Positions 8,983 through 16,592 of a DNA stretch of 54,802 nucleotides are shown here, piece after piece (the stretch's first letter is position 1; each line of letters opens with the position of its first letter). Location: the IMG/VR virus record IMGVR_UViG_3300036766_002280, positions 1-54,802 of that record; one strand, given 5' to 3'. Source of the DNA: a virus. A program made the position numbers and the translations under genes. The notes beneath the pieces were generated by a model. It was not told the DNA's origin. It ran no database searches and was given only the letters and a program-made list of their open reading frames with translations.

Positions 8983-9819
8983 GTGCCAGGCACATTCACA
9001 TCGCAGACTTTAACGAACCCGAACCAAAGTTTTATTTTGTTATCAGGGCAAACCAAAAGAATAAAAGTAAACTTCAATAATGCAAACGCAGTTGACTACG
9101 ATCCAGCTATCTTGAGCATCGTTATCTACAGATCAGATAATATAGTTTACAAACAAGAAACTTACAGCCCAAGCGGAACGGTAATCATAAAAGATTCAAC
9201 GGGAAATTACCATATTGATTTTACAGGGGATACTAATTATTTAGGGGACTATCAATTTGTTTGGGCATGGAGAGATAGTTTAACGGGAGATTTTTTTAAT
9301 GGATTTCAGATGGTATCGTTGATTCCAGTGAATGTTATACCGTTAGTTCCAACTCTTCGAAGTCAGTTGGATAAGGCTCAGTTGGATTTGAATACTATTT
9401 TTGGGTACAACGATGAGAATCTGTATATGTATTTGAAAGGAGCAGTAAGTCGTATCAATATGGCTCCACCAAATACTGATCTGACCTTAGTCAACTTTCC
9501 ATACAATATAAATTTCCAGCTCGTAATTGATGTGGCAACTTTTATTGGGCTGGAAGCACAAGGGCTTTTAAGTATCAGCACGGATGCTAATTATAATCTT
9601 CAAGGTAATAGTATGACCGTAGACCACTGGAGTAAGATTTCACAATTTTTAAGTATGCTAGAGAAACGAACTGATCTGTCATTAAGACATTTTAAACTGA
9701 ATTATTTGACAAGGATAGGGGCAGTAAAAAGTGAAAGAGGACCTGGATTTAGACAGGTGAGCATATTTAGTGCCTCTCCCGGAGGAACGTCATTCGGGAA
9801 TTTCATGGGAGTTCGTTAA
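8983..9819 (+). CDS. Putative virion/tail structural protein
   Basis: A 278-residue protein with a GTG start; TAGGAGGG (8968-8974) lies just upstream. The N-terminal half is a beta-sandwich-like domain (SGQTKRIKVNFNNAN, NYHIDFTGDTNYLGDYQFVW). The C-terminal half is helical (RSQLDKAQLDLNTIFGYNDE; HWSKISQFLSMLEKRTDLSL). It looks like a phage structural or connector protein but matches no family I can name. It is followed by an independently promoted homing endonuclease gene. Confidence 0.55.
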   Translation: MPGTFTSQTLTNPNQSFILLSGQTKRIKVNFNNANAVDYDPAILSIVIYRSDNIVYKQETYSPSGTVIIKDSTGNYHIDFTGDTNYLGDYQFVWAWRDSLTGDFFNGFQMVSLIPVNVIPLVPTLRSQLDKAQLDLNTIFGYNDENLYMYLKGAVSRINMAPPNTDLTLVNFPYNINFQLVIDVATFIGLEAQGLLSISTDANYNLQGNSMTVDHWSKISQFLSMLEKRTDLSLRHFKLNYLTRIGAVKSERGPGFRQVSIFSASPGGTSFGNFMGVR

Positions 9820-9836
9820 TTTATATCCATATTTAT

Positions 9837-9865
9837 TTGAAATTTACGTTACAATCAAGTATAAT
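9837..9865 (+). promoter_or_regulatory. Sigma70-type promoter for the downstream endonuclease, predicted leaderless
   Basis: TTGAAA at 9837-9842 and a perfect TATAAT at 9860-9865 are separated by exactly 17 bases. The downstream ATG (9872) is 6 bases after the -10 box, where transcription would normally start. No ribosome binding site precedes that ATG. A leaderless mRNA is therefore predicted. Confidence 0.65.
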
Positions 9866-9871
9866 AATATT

Positions 9872-11404
9872 ATGGAAAATTTAAAACAAGAGTTACAGGA
9901 TTTGATTGTAAAATTCGGTAATATTGGTTCAGTGTTGAGATCTATGAGATCTAATTTGGAATTACAAATTCATCTGAAAGAATTAACTTCGTTTTTACCA
10001 GATAGTGCGTCAATCTCACAAAGAATTTGGCATGTAATGAGTAATGTTACGTCTATAAACAAATGTATTTTTTGTGGAAATAATACTAATTTTAGGATAT
10101 TCAGTGAGGGATACTCGGAATATTGTAGTAGAAAATGTGCCAGTTTAGGAACTGTTGAACGCAGAAAAGAAATCTTTTTAGCTAGATATGGAGTAGAAAA
10201 TCCAGCAAAATCTGCAGAAGTACAAGAAAAAACAAAACAAACTTGTTTAGAAAGGTATGGAGTAGAAAATCCTAGGCAATCCCAAGATGTTATTGAAAAA
10301 ACTAAAATAACCTGCTTAGAAAGATACGGAGTCAAATCCTATTCTCAAACTAGTGAGTACAAAGAAAAATTTAAGCAAACTTCATTAGAGCGTTATGGGG
10401 TAGAAAATCCCAATCAAGCTACGTCTGTAAGAGCTAAATATGTTAATACCTGTAAAGATAAATATGATATTACAAATACTTTTCAATTAACAAAACAGGA
10501 AGATCGAGAACAATCTTGTATAGAAAAGTATGGAGTAAAAAATCCATTTCAAATTCCGGAAGTTCAAGAACAAGTTCGTCAAACAAACTTAGAAAGATAT
10601 GGATTTGAAAATGTTGCATCATCCCCAGAGATTCAGGAAAAGATTTCTAGGTCTGTTAGGGACTACTGTCAGGATCATGATAATCCATTTTTGGGGAAAC
10701 ATCACACAGAAGAATCAATTCAAAAAATGAAGGAAGCAAAAATTAAGTGGAAAGAAAATGGAGGAAGAATAGTAAGAACTGAAGAGTATTGTAGTCTTCT
10801 AAGTACAGCATTAATAAAATATCACGCTTCTAGATCTGTAGAAGAAAAAAAGAAACAGGCTATGATTATGACGAATGCCAGAAAAGAACAGAATACAATT
10901 CCTTGGGCTAAAGGTCTAACTAAAGAGACGGATGAAAGAATTCTTAGGATCTCTCAAAAACAATTAAGAAAAATTATATCAGAAGAAACACATAAAAAAC
11001 AATCGATAGCTGCTATAAAAAGAATAATTCAACATGGGCCATCTTATGTTCATAGACATTATTGTAAAGGGCACTTTTATTCTGAAAAATCAAATTCGAA
11101 GTTAAGATATGATTCTTCTTATGAGTTAGTTGCTTTCAAGTCGTTGGAACAGCGAGTTGATATTCAAAGTTATGATCGATGCAAGTTTTATATTGAATAT
11201 TTATTGGATGAAAAAATTCATAGATATTCTCCAGATTTTCATGTTGTTTATGAAAATGGTATTCAAGAAATAATTGAAGTCAAACCTTCCGATCTTGTTT
11301 ATTGGAAAATTAATCAAATAAAAATTCAAGCTGGGGAAAAATATTGTAAACAACGTAGCTGGAATTTTACTGTTTGGACTGAAAAAGAGCTAGGAATCAA
11401 ATAA
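9872..11404 (+). CDS. Homing endonuclease-like protein: zinc finger, RYGVENP repeats, PD-(D/E)XK-like nuclease
   Basis: A 510-residue protein. The ATG at 9872 is preferred over an upstream frame start at 9770, which would overlap the previous gene. An N-terminal zinc finger (CIFCGNN...YCSRKC) is followed by about seven tandem repeats of the type ERYGVENPxQxxEVQEKxKQT. Next come a NUMOD3-like motif (WAKGLTKETDERIL) and a C-terminal domain with SYE, then YSPDFHVV and IIEVKPSD. The last set fits the E...PD...ExK order of TnsA/PD-(D/E)XK nucleases. The repeats probably bind DNA. It sits after a structural gene with its own promoter, as free-standing homing endonucleases often do. Part of its repeat DNA is almost identical to a stretch in the gene at 16593. 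Confidence 0.8.
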   Translation: MENLKQELQDLIVKFGNIGSVLRSMRSNLELQIHLKELTSFLPDSASISQRIWHVMSNVTSINKCIFCGNNTNFRIFSEGYSEYCSRKCASLGTVERRKEIFLARYGVENPAKSAEVQEKTKQTCLERYGVENPRQSQDVIEKTKITCLERYGVKSYSQTSEYKEKFKQTSLERYGVENPNQATSVRAKYVNTCKDKYDITNTFQLTKQEDREQSCIEKYGVKNPFQIPEVQEQVRQTNLERYGFENVASSPEIQEKISRSVRDYCQDHDNPFLGKHHTEESIQKMKEAKIKWKENGGRIVRTEEYCSLLSTALIKYHASRSVEEKKKQAMIMTNARKEQNTIPWAKGLTKETDERILRISQKQLRKIISEETHKKQSIAAIKRIIQHGPSYVHRHYCKGHFYSEKSNSKLRYDSSYELVAFKSLEQRVDIQSYDRCKFYIEYLLDEKIHRYSPDFHVVYENGIQEIIEVKPSDLVYWKINQIKIQAGEKYCKQRSWNFTVWTEKELGIK

Positions 11405-11448
11405 CAACTCTAAACAACAAACATAGCTACAAAGGAAAGGACGTAATA

Positions 11449-12069
11449 ATGAGTAAGAGCATGAGCACGAGTAAACGTAAGAGTAAAAAACAGGAAGCAA
11501 ATTCAAACGCTAACGAACAAGTTTGTATAGCATGCCAACACGGTGATCACAGTAAATGCGTAAACTCAAACGTAGCTACAGAGAGTACTAATACTAATAC
11601 GAGTACGAACGAGAATGAGAATGAGAATCTTTGGTTCGATAATTTGGTTAAATACCTTGTAGCAAGAAATTCTACAGATAATCGAATTGATCCGAATATT
11701 CTTGAAGATGTGGTCACGTCGTTCGTTTATATTACTTATGAAATTCCACGATTCGTAGATTTGTTGCCTATTCTATGCAGTGCTAGAAATTTCATTGATG
11801 AGTTTGATAATCTGGAAGAAAACATAGTTGGGGATGATTACCAGCCTTGTGCAGAAGATGCCCAAAAATTAAATGATTATGTTTTGAACAGGTTAAATCC
11901 AAACAAAGTAATTGATTTGTTTTTTGTAGATATGACTACTTATATTTTGGTTCAATTTGATGATTTTAGAGACTGCGTTCAAGTACTAGCACAGTTCGAT
12001 CAACATTGCGGGGAATACCAGCAGTTGATAGAACGAGAAAAAGAGGAAGCAGAAGATCTAGTACGATAA
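11449..12069 (+). CDS. Hypothetical acidic protein with low-complexity N-terminus
   Basis: A 206-residue protein with AAAGGAAAGGA upstream. Residues 1-25 are Ser/Lys-rich, then CIACQHGDHSKC may bind a metal. A Thr/Asn/Glu microsatellite-coded stretch (STNTNTSTNENENENE) follows, then an acidic, mostly helical domain (about 62-206). The helical domain contains FVDLLPILCSARNFIDEFDN and ends in a charged coiled coil. I do not recognise the family. The position among neck/tail genes suggests an assembly or virion role, which is inference. Confidence 0.5.
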   Translation: MSKSMSTSKRKSKKQEANSNANEQVCIACQHGDHSKCVNSNVATESTNTNTSTNENENENLWFDNLVKYLVARNSTDNRIDPNILEDVVTSFVYITYEIPRFVDLLPILCSARNFIDEFDNLEENIVGDDYQPCAEDAQKLNDYVLNRLNPNKVIDLFFVDMTTYILVQFDDFRDCVQVLAQFDQHCGEYQQLIEREKEEAEDLVR

Positions 12070-12102
12070 CAATAAGTCTAGCATTAGCAAAGGAGGTTCC
12101 AG

Positions 12103-12441
12103 TTGCTGGCAGAGTTAGTTTTGTCTTATGCCTTGATGTCCAGTGAGCCAATTTATCTGCGTCAAGCAGGCGAACCAGTAGTAGATTCTATTGTTCAACT
12201 TAACGTTGAAAAACGTTGGGATAATAATATTTTTCTAAAAATTACTCCTTACGTTATGAGAAACTGGGCTCAAGATATTACAGGAAGGGCAGGGGCAGAA
12301 TTAGAACTGGGTTACTCTTTCAAGTACTTTGATCTAGGTTACTATCACCATTCAGCTCATAATCTGGATCAAAATTTTGGGTCATCAGTTGAGTTAGATA
12401 TGGTTAGGATGCATATATCACTTATTGATACGAGGAAATAG
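12103..12441 (+). CDS. Small beta-rich phage protein, unknown
   Basis: A 112-residue protein with a TTG start at 12103, chosen because AGGAGG (12091-12096) lies 6 bases upstream. Sequence patterns alternate like beta strands (IVQLNVEKRWDNNIFLKITP; AGAELELGYSFKYFDLGYYH). The segment LGYYHHSAHNLD superficially recalls outer-membrane lipid A deacylases (PagL), but there is no signal peptide and the length is short. I therefore leave the function open. It lies 4 bases before the next structural gene, so it belongs to the same transcript. Confidence 0.5.
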   Translation: MLAELVLSYALMSSEPIYLRQAGEPVVDSIVQLNVEKRWDNNIFLKITPYVMRNWAQDITGRAGAELELGYSFKYFDLGYYHHSAHNLDQNFGSSVELDMVRMHISLIDTRK

Positions 12442-12444
12442 ATT

Positions 12445-13299
12445 ATGGCACCAGTGTGGAAGGACGTATATTTAGGATACGAGCAATGGACGACTTGGTC
12501 CCACGTTTTGGATCAGCATTGGCAACTCCTTCTAACGGGTGGGCAAATCTGTAAAGTTCTCATTCGAAACCAGACTGGAACGCCAGTGGGGGATCAAGAA
12601 AATCCTATTCCAATTTCTGTTTGGAATTCTGATTCTACATCGACCTCGCCTAGAAAAAGAATCTGGACATCAGGAGATGATGAAACACTTTATCCTAATC
12701 CAGATTCTGTTCGAGTGTTTGTAGATTCAACGGAACTTCATCGTACTTACAATTACAAAACTATTCAAACGAATAATGAGTTCTATGTTGAGGTTCAGGA
12801 TAAGAAACTTGATTATGTTGACAACGTTTCTATCTATTTGAATAAAGGATACAGTACGACAGGTCATGCGATAACCTATTTGTACACAGCACGTGCAAAG
12901 TCCATTAATCTTTTCAATCAGCAACCAAAGCAGGATCAGACTAATTTTAGATCGCTGTTCGGATTTACTCAGTACATTAACCCTTCGTATACGTTTAGAA
13001 ACATGTCGTTTCCACACAGCATTGCTATTAGCTTTCCACCTCCACCTCCACTAGACACAAAATTCAGCGGGTTCGGTAAAGCGGAGCAGTGGCAGAATAG
13101 GGCTTGGACTTTAGGGGATCCATTAATTTTACATGAGTTCGATATTATTTATCGGGTTTCAGATCAACGGTGGTATGAACTCAGAGATATCGAGCCAAAC
13201 GTGATTATGTATAAAGGGGTATGGAAGGTAATGACTCAAAGCTTTACTCTAACCCAAGTAGGGCCAAACGATGTTATTAGGCAATTTCCGTTGATTTAA
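12445..13299 (+). CDS. Putative virion structural protein (neck/connector region)
   Basis: A 284-residue beta-rich, tryptophan-rich protein (MAPVWKDVYLGYEQWTTWSH). It has a proline run (FPPPPPL) near residue 196 and a C-terminal region rich in aromatic strands (DIIYRVSDQRWYELRDI). It has no enzyme motif. Its position two genes before the sheath is typical of neck, connector or tail-completion proteins. I infer a virion role but cannot name the homologue. Confidence 0.5.
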   Translation: MAPVWKDVYLGYEQWTTWSHVLDQHWQLLLTGGQICKVLIRNQTGTPVGDQENPIPISVWNSDSTSTSPRKRIWTSGDDETLYPNPDSVRVFVDSTELHRTYNYKTIQTNNEFYVEVQDKKLDYVDNVSIYLNKGYSTTGHAITYLYTARAKSINLFNQQPKQDQTNFRSLFGFTQYINPSYTFRNMSFPHSIAISFPPPPPLDTKFSGFGKAEQWQNRAWTLGDPLILHEFDIIYRVSDQRWYELRDIEPNVIMYKGVWKVMTQSFTLTQVGPNDVIRQFPLI

Positions 13300-13316
13300 G
13301 ATTGAAAGGGATAAAC

Positions 13317-13511
13317 GTGGAAGATCAAAAAAGTAATACGAATGTAGACGTAGATGATATAGTAAAGCTTATTACCACTGCAATAGGGCAACCTGCAAAA
13401 GAACTCAAAGAAGAGATAAAGAATTTAGCAACAGTAATCGAGAATAAGAAGATGATACAAGTTCGCACCATTAAAGAAGGAAAGATTGTTACAATTTCTA
13501 AACTTGTTTGA
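13317..13511 (+). CDS. Small helical protein, unknown
   Basis: The start is GTG at 13317, with AAAGGG at 13305-13310 six bases upstream. A TTG at 13302 would extend the frame but has no ribosome site. The 64-residue product is charged and helical (VDDIVKLITTAIGQPAKELK) and ends with a short beta hairpin (IQVRTIKEGKIVTISKLV). The family is not recognised. The 129 bases after it (13512-13640) are AT-rich with no convincing hairpin terminator. Confidence 0.5.
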   Translation: MEDQKSNTNVDVDDIVKLITTAIGQPAKELKEEIKNLATVIENKKMIQVRTIKEGKIVTISKLV

Positions 13512-13640
13512 TTACTCTTTTTAGAAAAATTCTGCCTCAAATAAATCCTCTTTGATTTTCAAATTTCTTCTGTTTTTTAAATAGCATTTCCCTTTAAAAT
13601 TCTATAGAGGTAAAGATTTCTAACAATAGGTATACTATTC

Positions 13641-14270
13641 ATGTACTACCGATTATCCCAGGATATCAAATTAAACTTTATTGATTTTTTTAAAATTTTA
13701 TTCACTCAGTACAGTGAAGGAAAGATCTCTTTTGATGATGGTCGTAATAAAATAAGTTTTAGCGCCAATCCATTAAGCGGAGATCTAGATTCCTACGATT
13801 TTAAATATTTTCCTTCCGTTATGGTAGGGGTAAGCCCAGGATCTTTTAAAGATACTCATTTTAATAAGTACCGAGGTTTAGGGGTTGATGCGAATAATCT
13901 ACCTGCTAGAATGACTGGTGGAATTTTTTCAACAACTGTTAATTTTAATGTCTATGCTACCTCTGAAGATGATCGAAATGACCTTTCTGATCTTGTTTGT
14001 TCCTATCTTACAAAAGCTGATACCAAAGCAGGATTTTTAAATCAATTTGGCATAAGAATAGAATCCCCTAAGTTTTCTGGAGACAGTAAAGAAGAAGATC
14101 CACAAACAAACGTTATGATATTTTCTACTGTAATTTCACTTTCGTTAGAAGCAGATTTTGAAGATGCCACTACTATTGTGGATGCTAGTGGGAGAACTGG
14201 TTTAACAGTTCTTGATGTGATTTCTTTAATCGCTTCCCAGCGCGGAAGTGGGGAAATAGTGGGCTACTAA
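13641..14270 (+). CDS. Putative tail terminator/neck protein
   Basis: A 209-residue protein directly upstream of the tail sheath, the slot often occupied by tail terminator or connector proteins in myoviruses. It begins MYYRLSQDIKLNFIDFFKIL and contains beta-rich segments (FSTTVNFNVYATSEDDRNDL; IFSTVISLSLEADFED). The latter patterns suit a terminator-like fold, but this is positional inference. The ribosome site is poor: only AATAGGTA lies close to the ATG. Confidence 0.5.
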   Translation: MYYRLSQDIKLNFIDFFKILFTQYSEGKISFDDGRNKISFSANPLSGDLDSYDFKYFPSVMVGVSPGSFKDTHFNKYRGLGVDANNLPARMTGGIFSTTVNFNVYATSEDDRNDLSDLVCSYLTKADTKAGFLNQFGIRIESPKFSGDSKEEDPQTNVMIFSTVISLSLEADFEDATTIVDASGRTGLTVLDVISLIASQRGSGEIVGY

Positions 14271-14314
14271 TATTGAAAGCTGTATCAAAAGAATTATCGA
14301 ATAAGGAGAATTAA

Positions 14315-16006
14315 ATGAGTTCAAGAATTCCGGGGGCTATTGCAAATGTCGTATCGGCGGCGGGTCTTATTACAGGTGGAAATGGGGTTAGAAAACCTGT
14401 AATACTTGGCGTTGGCGATATAAAAGTTTTGGTTACGGACGAGAAGGTCAATCGTGGAACTACAGCAGGAACAAAAGATGTTTTAGCTAGTACCTTATAT
14501 GATTCCAGCTCGATTGTAAAAATAGGTAACAGTCCAGGAAGCACAGATTGGACTCCGACATCTCAGTATGTTGCTGATACTGCTACAAACGCAGTGGATT
14601 GGTCGCCTGGCCCTGACATTGGTGGCACAACTCCGATTACTGTTTATGGAACAATCGTTGCAGCTGTACCATCTGATTCTACTACAACCCATATAGTAGT
14701 CAATAACTCTGCTGCTTTATTCAATACGACGACTAATTATTATGCTGGAGCTTCTGTTGTTGTTACCAATCCAGATAGTTCAAACTACGGGCAATCTCAG
14801 ACCATTACGGCATCAGTTATTAATAATACAACTAATTTAAAGTTTACGTTGGGAGTTGAGTTTACTCAATCTCTTCTAGTAGGGGCAACAGTTCTTGTTA
14901 CCTTAACTCCTGATGAACCAGGTTCTGGTCAAGAATATTATATAACCTATTACAAAAAATTAAACAACTTTACTTTGACGGAATATACTTCTGAAGCAGA
15001 TATCAAGAAAGCTTTTGGAGATATTAGTCTTAGTAGTGGATCTAGTAATCCTAACAAGCTAACTATTGGGGCTTTACTGGCACTTAGAAATGGGGCTCAA
15101 TCTGTAATTGTAGGACAACTTGATTATTCAAGTTGGGGTAGTAAACTTTCTCCTACCGAGTCTGAATACAATGCCAGTTTAAATACTCAGTTGGAGGCGT
15201 TGAAGCAATGGACCAATTTTAAATATTATGTTGTTCCAATGATTGATTTCGTGGGACCTACTGCTTCGACAAGTTGGCCAACAAATGGGCAAAGTTGTAT
15301 TACGTCGGTTTGGAATCATTGTAAACTTCTTTCAGCTCCAGAGAACAAAGGAGAACGTACTTGTATTGCTGGATGGAGTAGAGGAACAACACAGCCTACT
15401 TTTGTGGCTCTTGGCCCTGCCTATGCAAGTTCAAGGTTGATTTTAGTAGCTCCGGCTGAAACAAGATTTTCAGATTTGTCCTCTGTGGCTTTAAATGGTA
15501 GTATTGCCGCTGCGGCATACGCTGGTATGAGATGCTTTCCGGCAAGGGTATCTACTACCATTACAGGACAAGCCCTTACTGGAGTATCAATTGAAACTGT
15601 TTATACTCCTTCGCAGATAAGAGATCTGTTGGGGGCAGGTATTGCGGTACTTCAATCGACAGCTGGAGTTGTTAATATCGTCCATGATAAAACAACTAAT
15701 ACAGCTACGGCAGATACAGAAGAGGTTTCTGTCATTGAGGTGGCTGATTATCTTAAACGGCAAACAAGAGAGACTTTGTTCAATATCTACAAAGGGGCTC
15801 CAATCGATGCGGTTCTTCCTTCTGCTATGGGCGGAACAATGGCAAAGATTTTTGAAAAGGAAATTACAAACATTAACATTGTATCTTACAAGGACATCAG
15901 TGTCGTGCAGGATACATCCGAACCAAGGCTGATGGTTGTCAACGCAAAAGTAAAACCAATCTATCCACTTGTATGGATCGATATAACTATGTCATTCTAT
16001 GTTTAA
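14315..16006 (+). CDS. Contractile tail sheath protein
   Basis: A 563-residue protein preceded by AAGGAG. The N-terminus (SSRIPGAIANVVSAAG) and C-terminus (LMVVNAKVKPIYPLVWIDIT, then MSFYV) match the sheath family. The latter is the conserved C-terminal strand that links neighbouring subunits. The middle carries an inserted beta domain (about 110-210), as is usual for surface-exposed sheath domains. It polymerises around the tail tube and contracts on infection. It is followed by the tube gene, the standard order. Confidence 0.9.
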   Translation: MSSRIPGAIANVVSAAGLITGGNGVRKPVILGVGDIKVLVTDEKVNRGTTAGTKDVLASTLYDSSSIVKIGNSPGSTDWTPTSQYVADTATNAVDWSPGPDIGGTTPITVYGTIVAAVPSDSTTTHIVVNNSAALFNTTTNYYAGASVVVTNPDSSNYGQSQTITASVINNTTNLKFTLGVEFTQSLLVGATVLVTLTPDEPGSGQEYYITYYKKLNNFTLTEYTSEADIKKAFGDISLSSGSSNPNKLTIGALLALRNGAQSVIVGQLDYSSWGSKLSPTESEYNASLNTQLEALKQWTNFKYYVVPMIDFVGPTASTSWPTNGQSCITSVWNHCKLLSAPENKGERTCIAGWSRGTTQPTFVALGPAYASSRLILVAPAETRFSDLSSVALNGSIAAAAYAGMRCFPARVSTTITGQALTGVSIETVYTPSQIRDLLGAGIAVLQSTAGVVNIVHDKTTNTATADTEEVSVIEVADYLKRQTRETLFNIYKGAPIDAVLPSAMGGTMAKIFEKEITNINIVSYKDISVVQDTSEPRLMVVNAKVKPIYPLVWIDITMSFYV

Positions 16007-16091
16007 AATCAATAGGTTATAGAGAGTATTTAAAGTGAAATCTATTGAAAAACAATATTATGATCATACTTGTTCTTAAGGAGACTGATAA

Positions 16092-16541
16092 ATGGCAACT
16101 TTAGTTCCTCAAACTCAAACGCTTAGTACTTTTTCGTATGATGTTCTAGCGAATGGGAACAAAATAGGGAATCTTCAAACTTTTGCTCCCAGTTCTACTA
16201 AAACTCTTACTCGTGTTCGTCAAATAGCTTCAGCACAAGCTGGAGAATCTGTCGAGATTGTTCCAGGTATTACCGATCATCAAATCACGGTTACAACTTT
16301 AGAGTTGTATCGGCAAAAAACTATGGAGGCATTTGGCTATTCCAATTTTGCATCCATTGAAGATCTTCGGAATTCGATTGATATCAAAGAACGTATTGTA
16401 AAACCAGATGGTACTACATCTGTAATTGATTACCAAGAATGTTGGGTACAGACTTTTAATAAAACAGGCATCGCTGCGAACGGGAATGTGGTAACTGACA
16501 ACGTTACTTTCTGGGTAACAAGGGTCAGACAAGGGACCTGA
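16092..16541 (+). CDS. Tail tube protein
   Basis: A 149-residue protein directly after the sheath gene, preceded by AAGGAGA. It has a beta-barrel-like pattern (TFSYDVLANGNKIGNLQTFA; VEIVPGITDHQITVTTLELY) and the length expected of contractile-tail tube subunits. It forms the inner tube. Synteny with sheath, chaperone and tape measure makes this assignment firm. The gene is followed by an inserted endonuclease gene that separates it from the chaperone. Confidence 0.85.
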   Translation: MATLVPQTQTLSTFSYDVLANGNKIGNLQTFAPSSTKTLTRVRQIASAQAGESVEIVPGITDHQITVTTLELYRQKTMEAFGYSNFASIEDLRNSIDIKERIVKPDGTTSVIDYQECWVQTFNKTGIAANGNVVTDNVTFWVTRVRQGT

Positions 16542-16556
16542 AATTATAGAAAGTAC

Positions 16557-16585
16557 TTGAATTTTTGTAGGAAAATTACTATAAT
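16557..16585 (+). promoter_or_regulatory. Sigma70-type promoter for the downstream endonuclease, predicted leaderless
   Basis: TTGAAT at 16557-16562 and TATAAT at 16580-16585 are separated by 17 bases. The ATG at 16593 follows the -10 box by 7 bases, at the expected transcription start, and there is no ribosome site between them. This is the same arrangement as in front of the endonuclease at 9872. Confidence 0.65.
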
Positions 16586-16592
16586 TAGTGCT

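Noticed and set aside
9770-9871. N-terminal extension of the endonuclease at 9872
   Set aside because: It overlaps the previous gene, includes the promoter boxes and adds no domain.
13512-13640. Promoter or terminator before the sheath-region gene
   Set aside because: TATACT (13631-13636) lies 4 bases before the ATG without a usable -35, and no hairpin is present.
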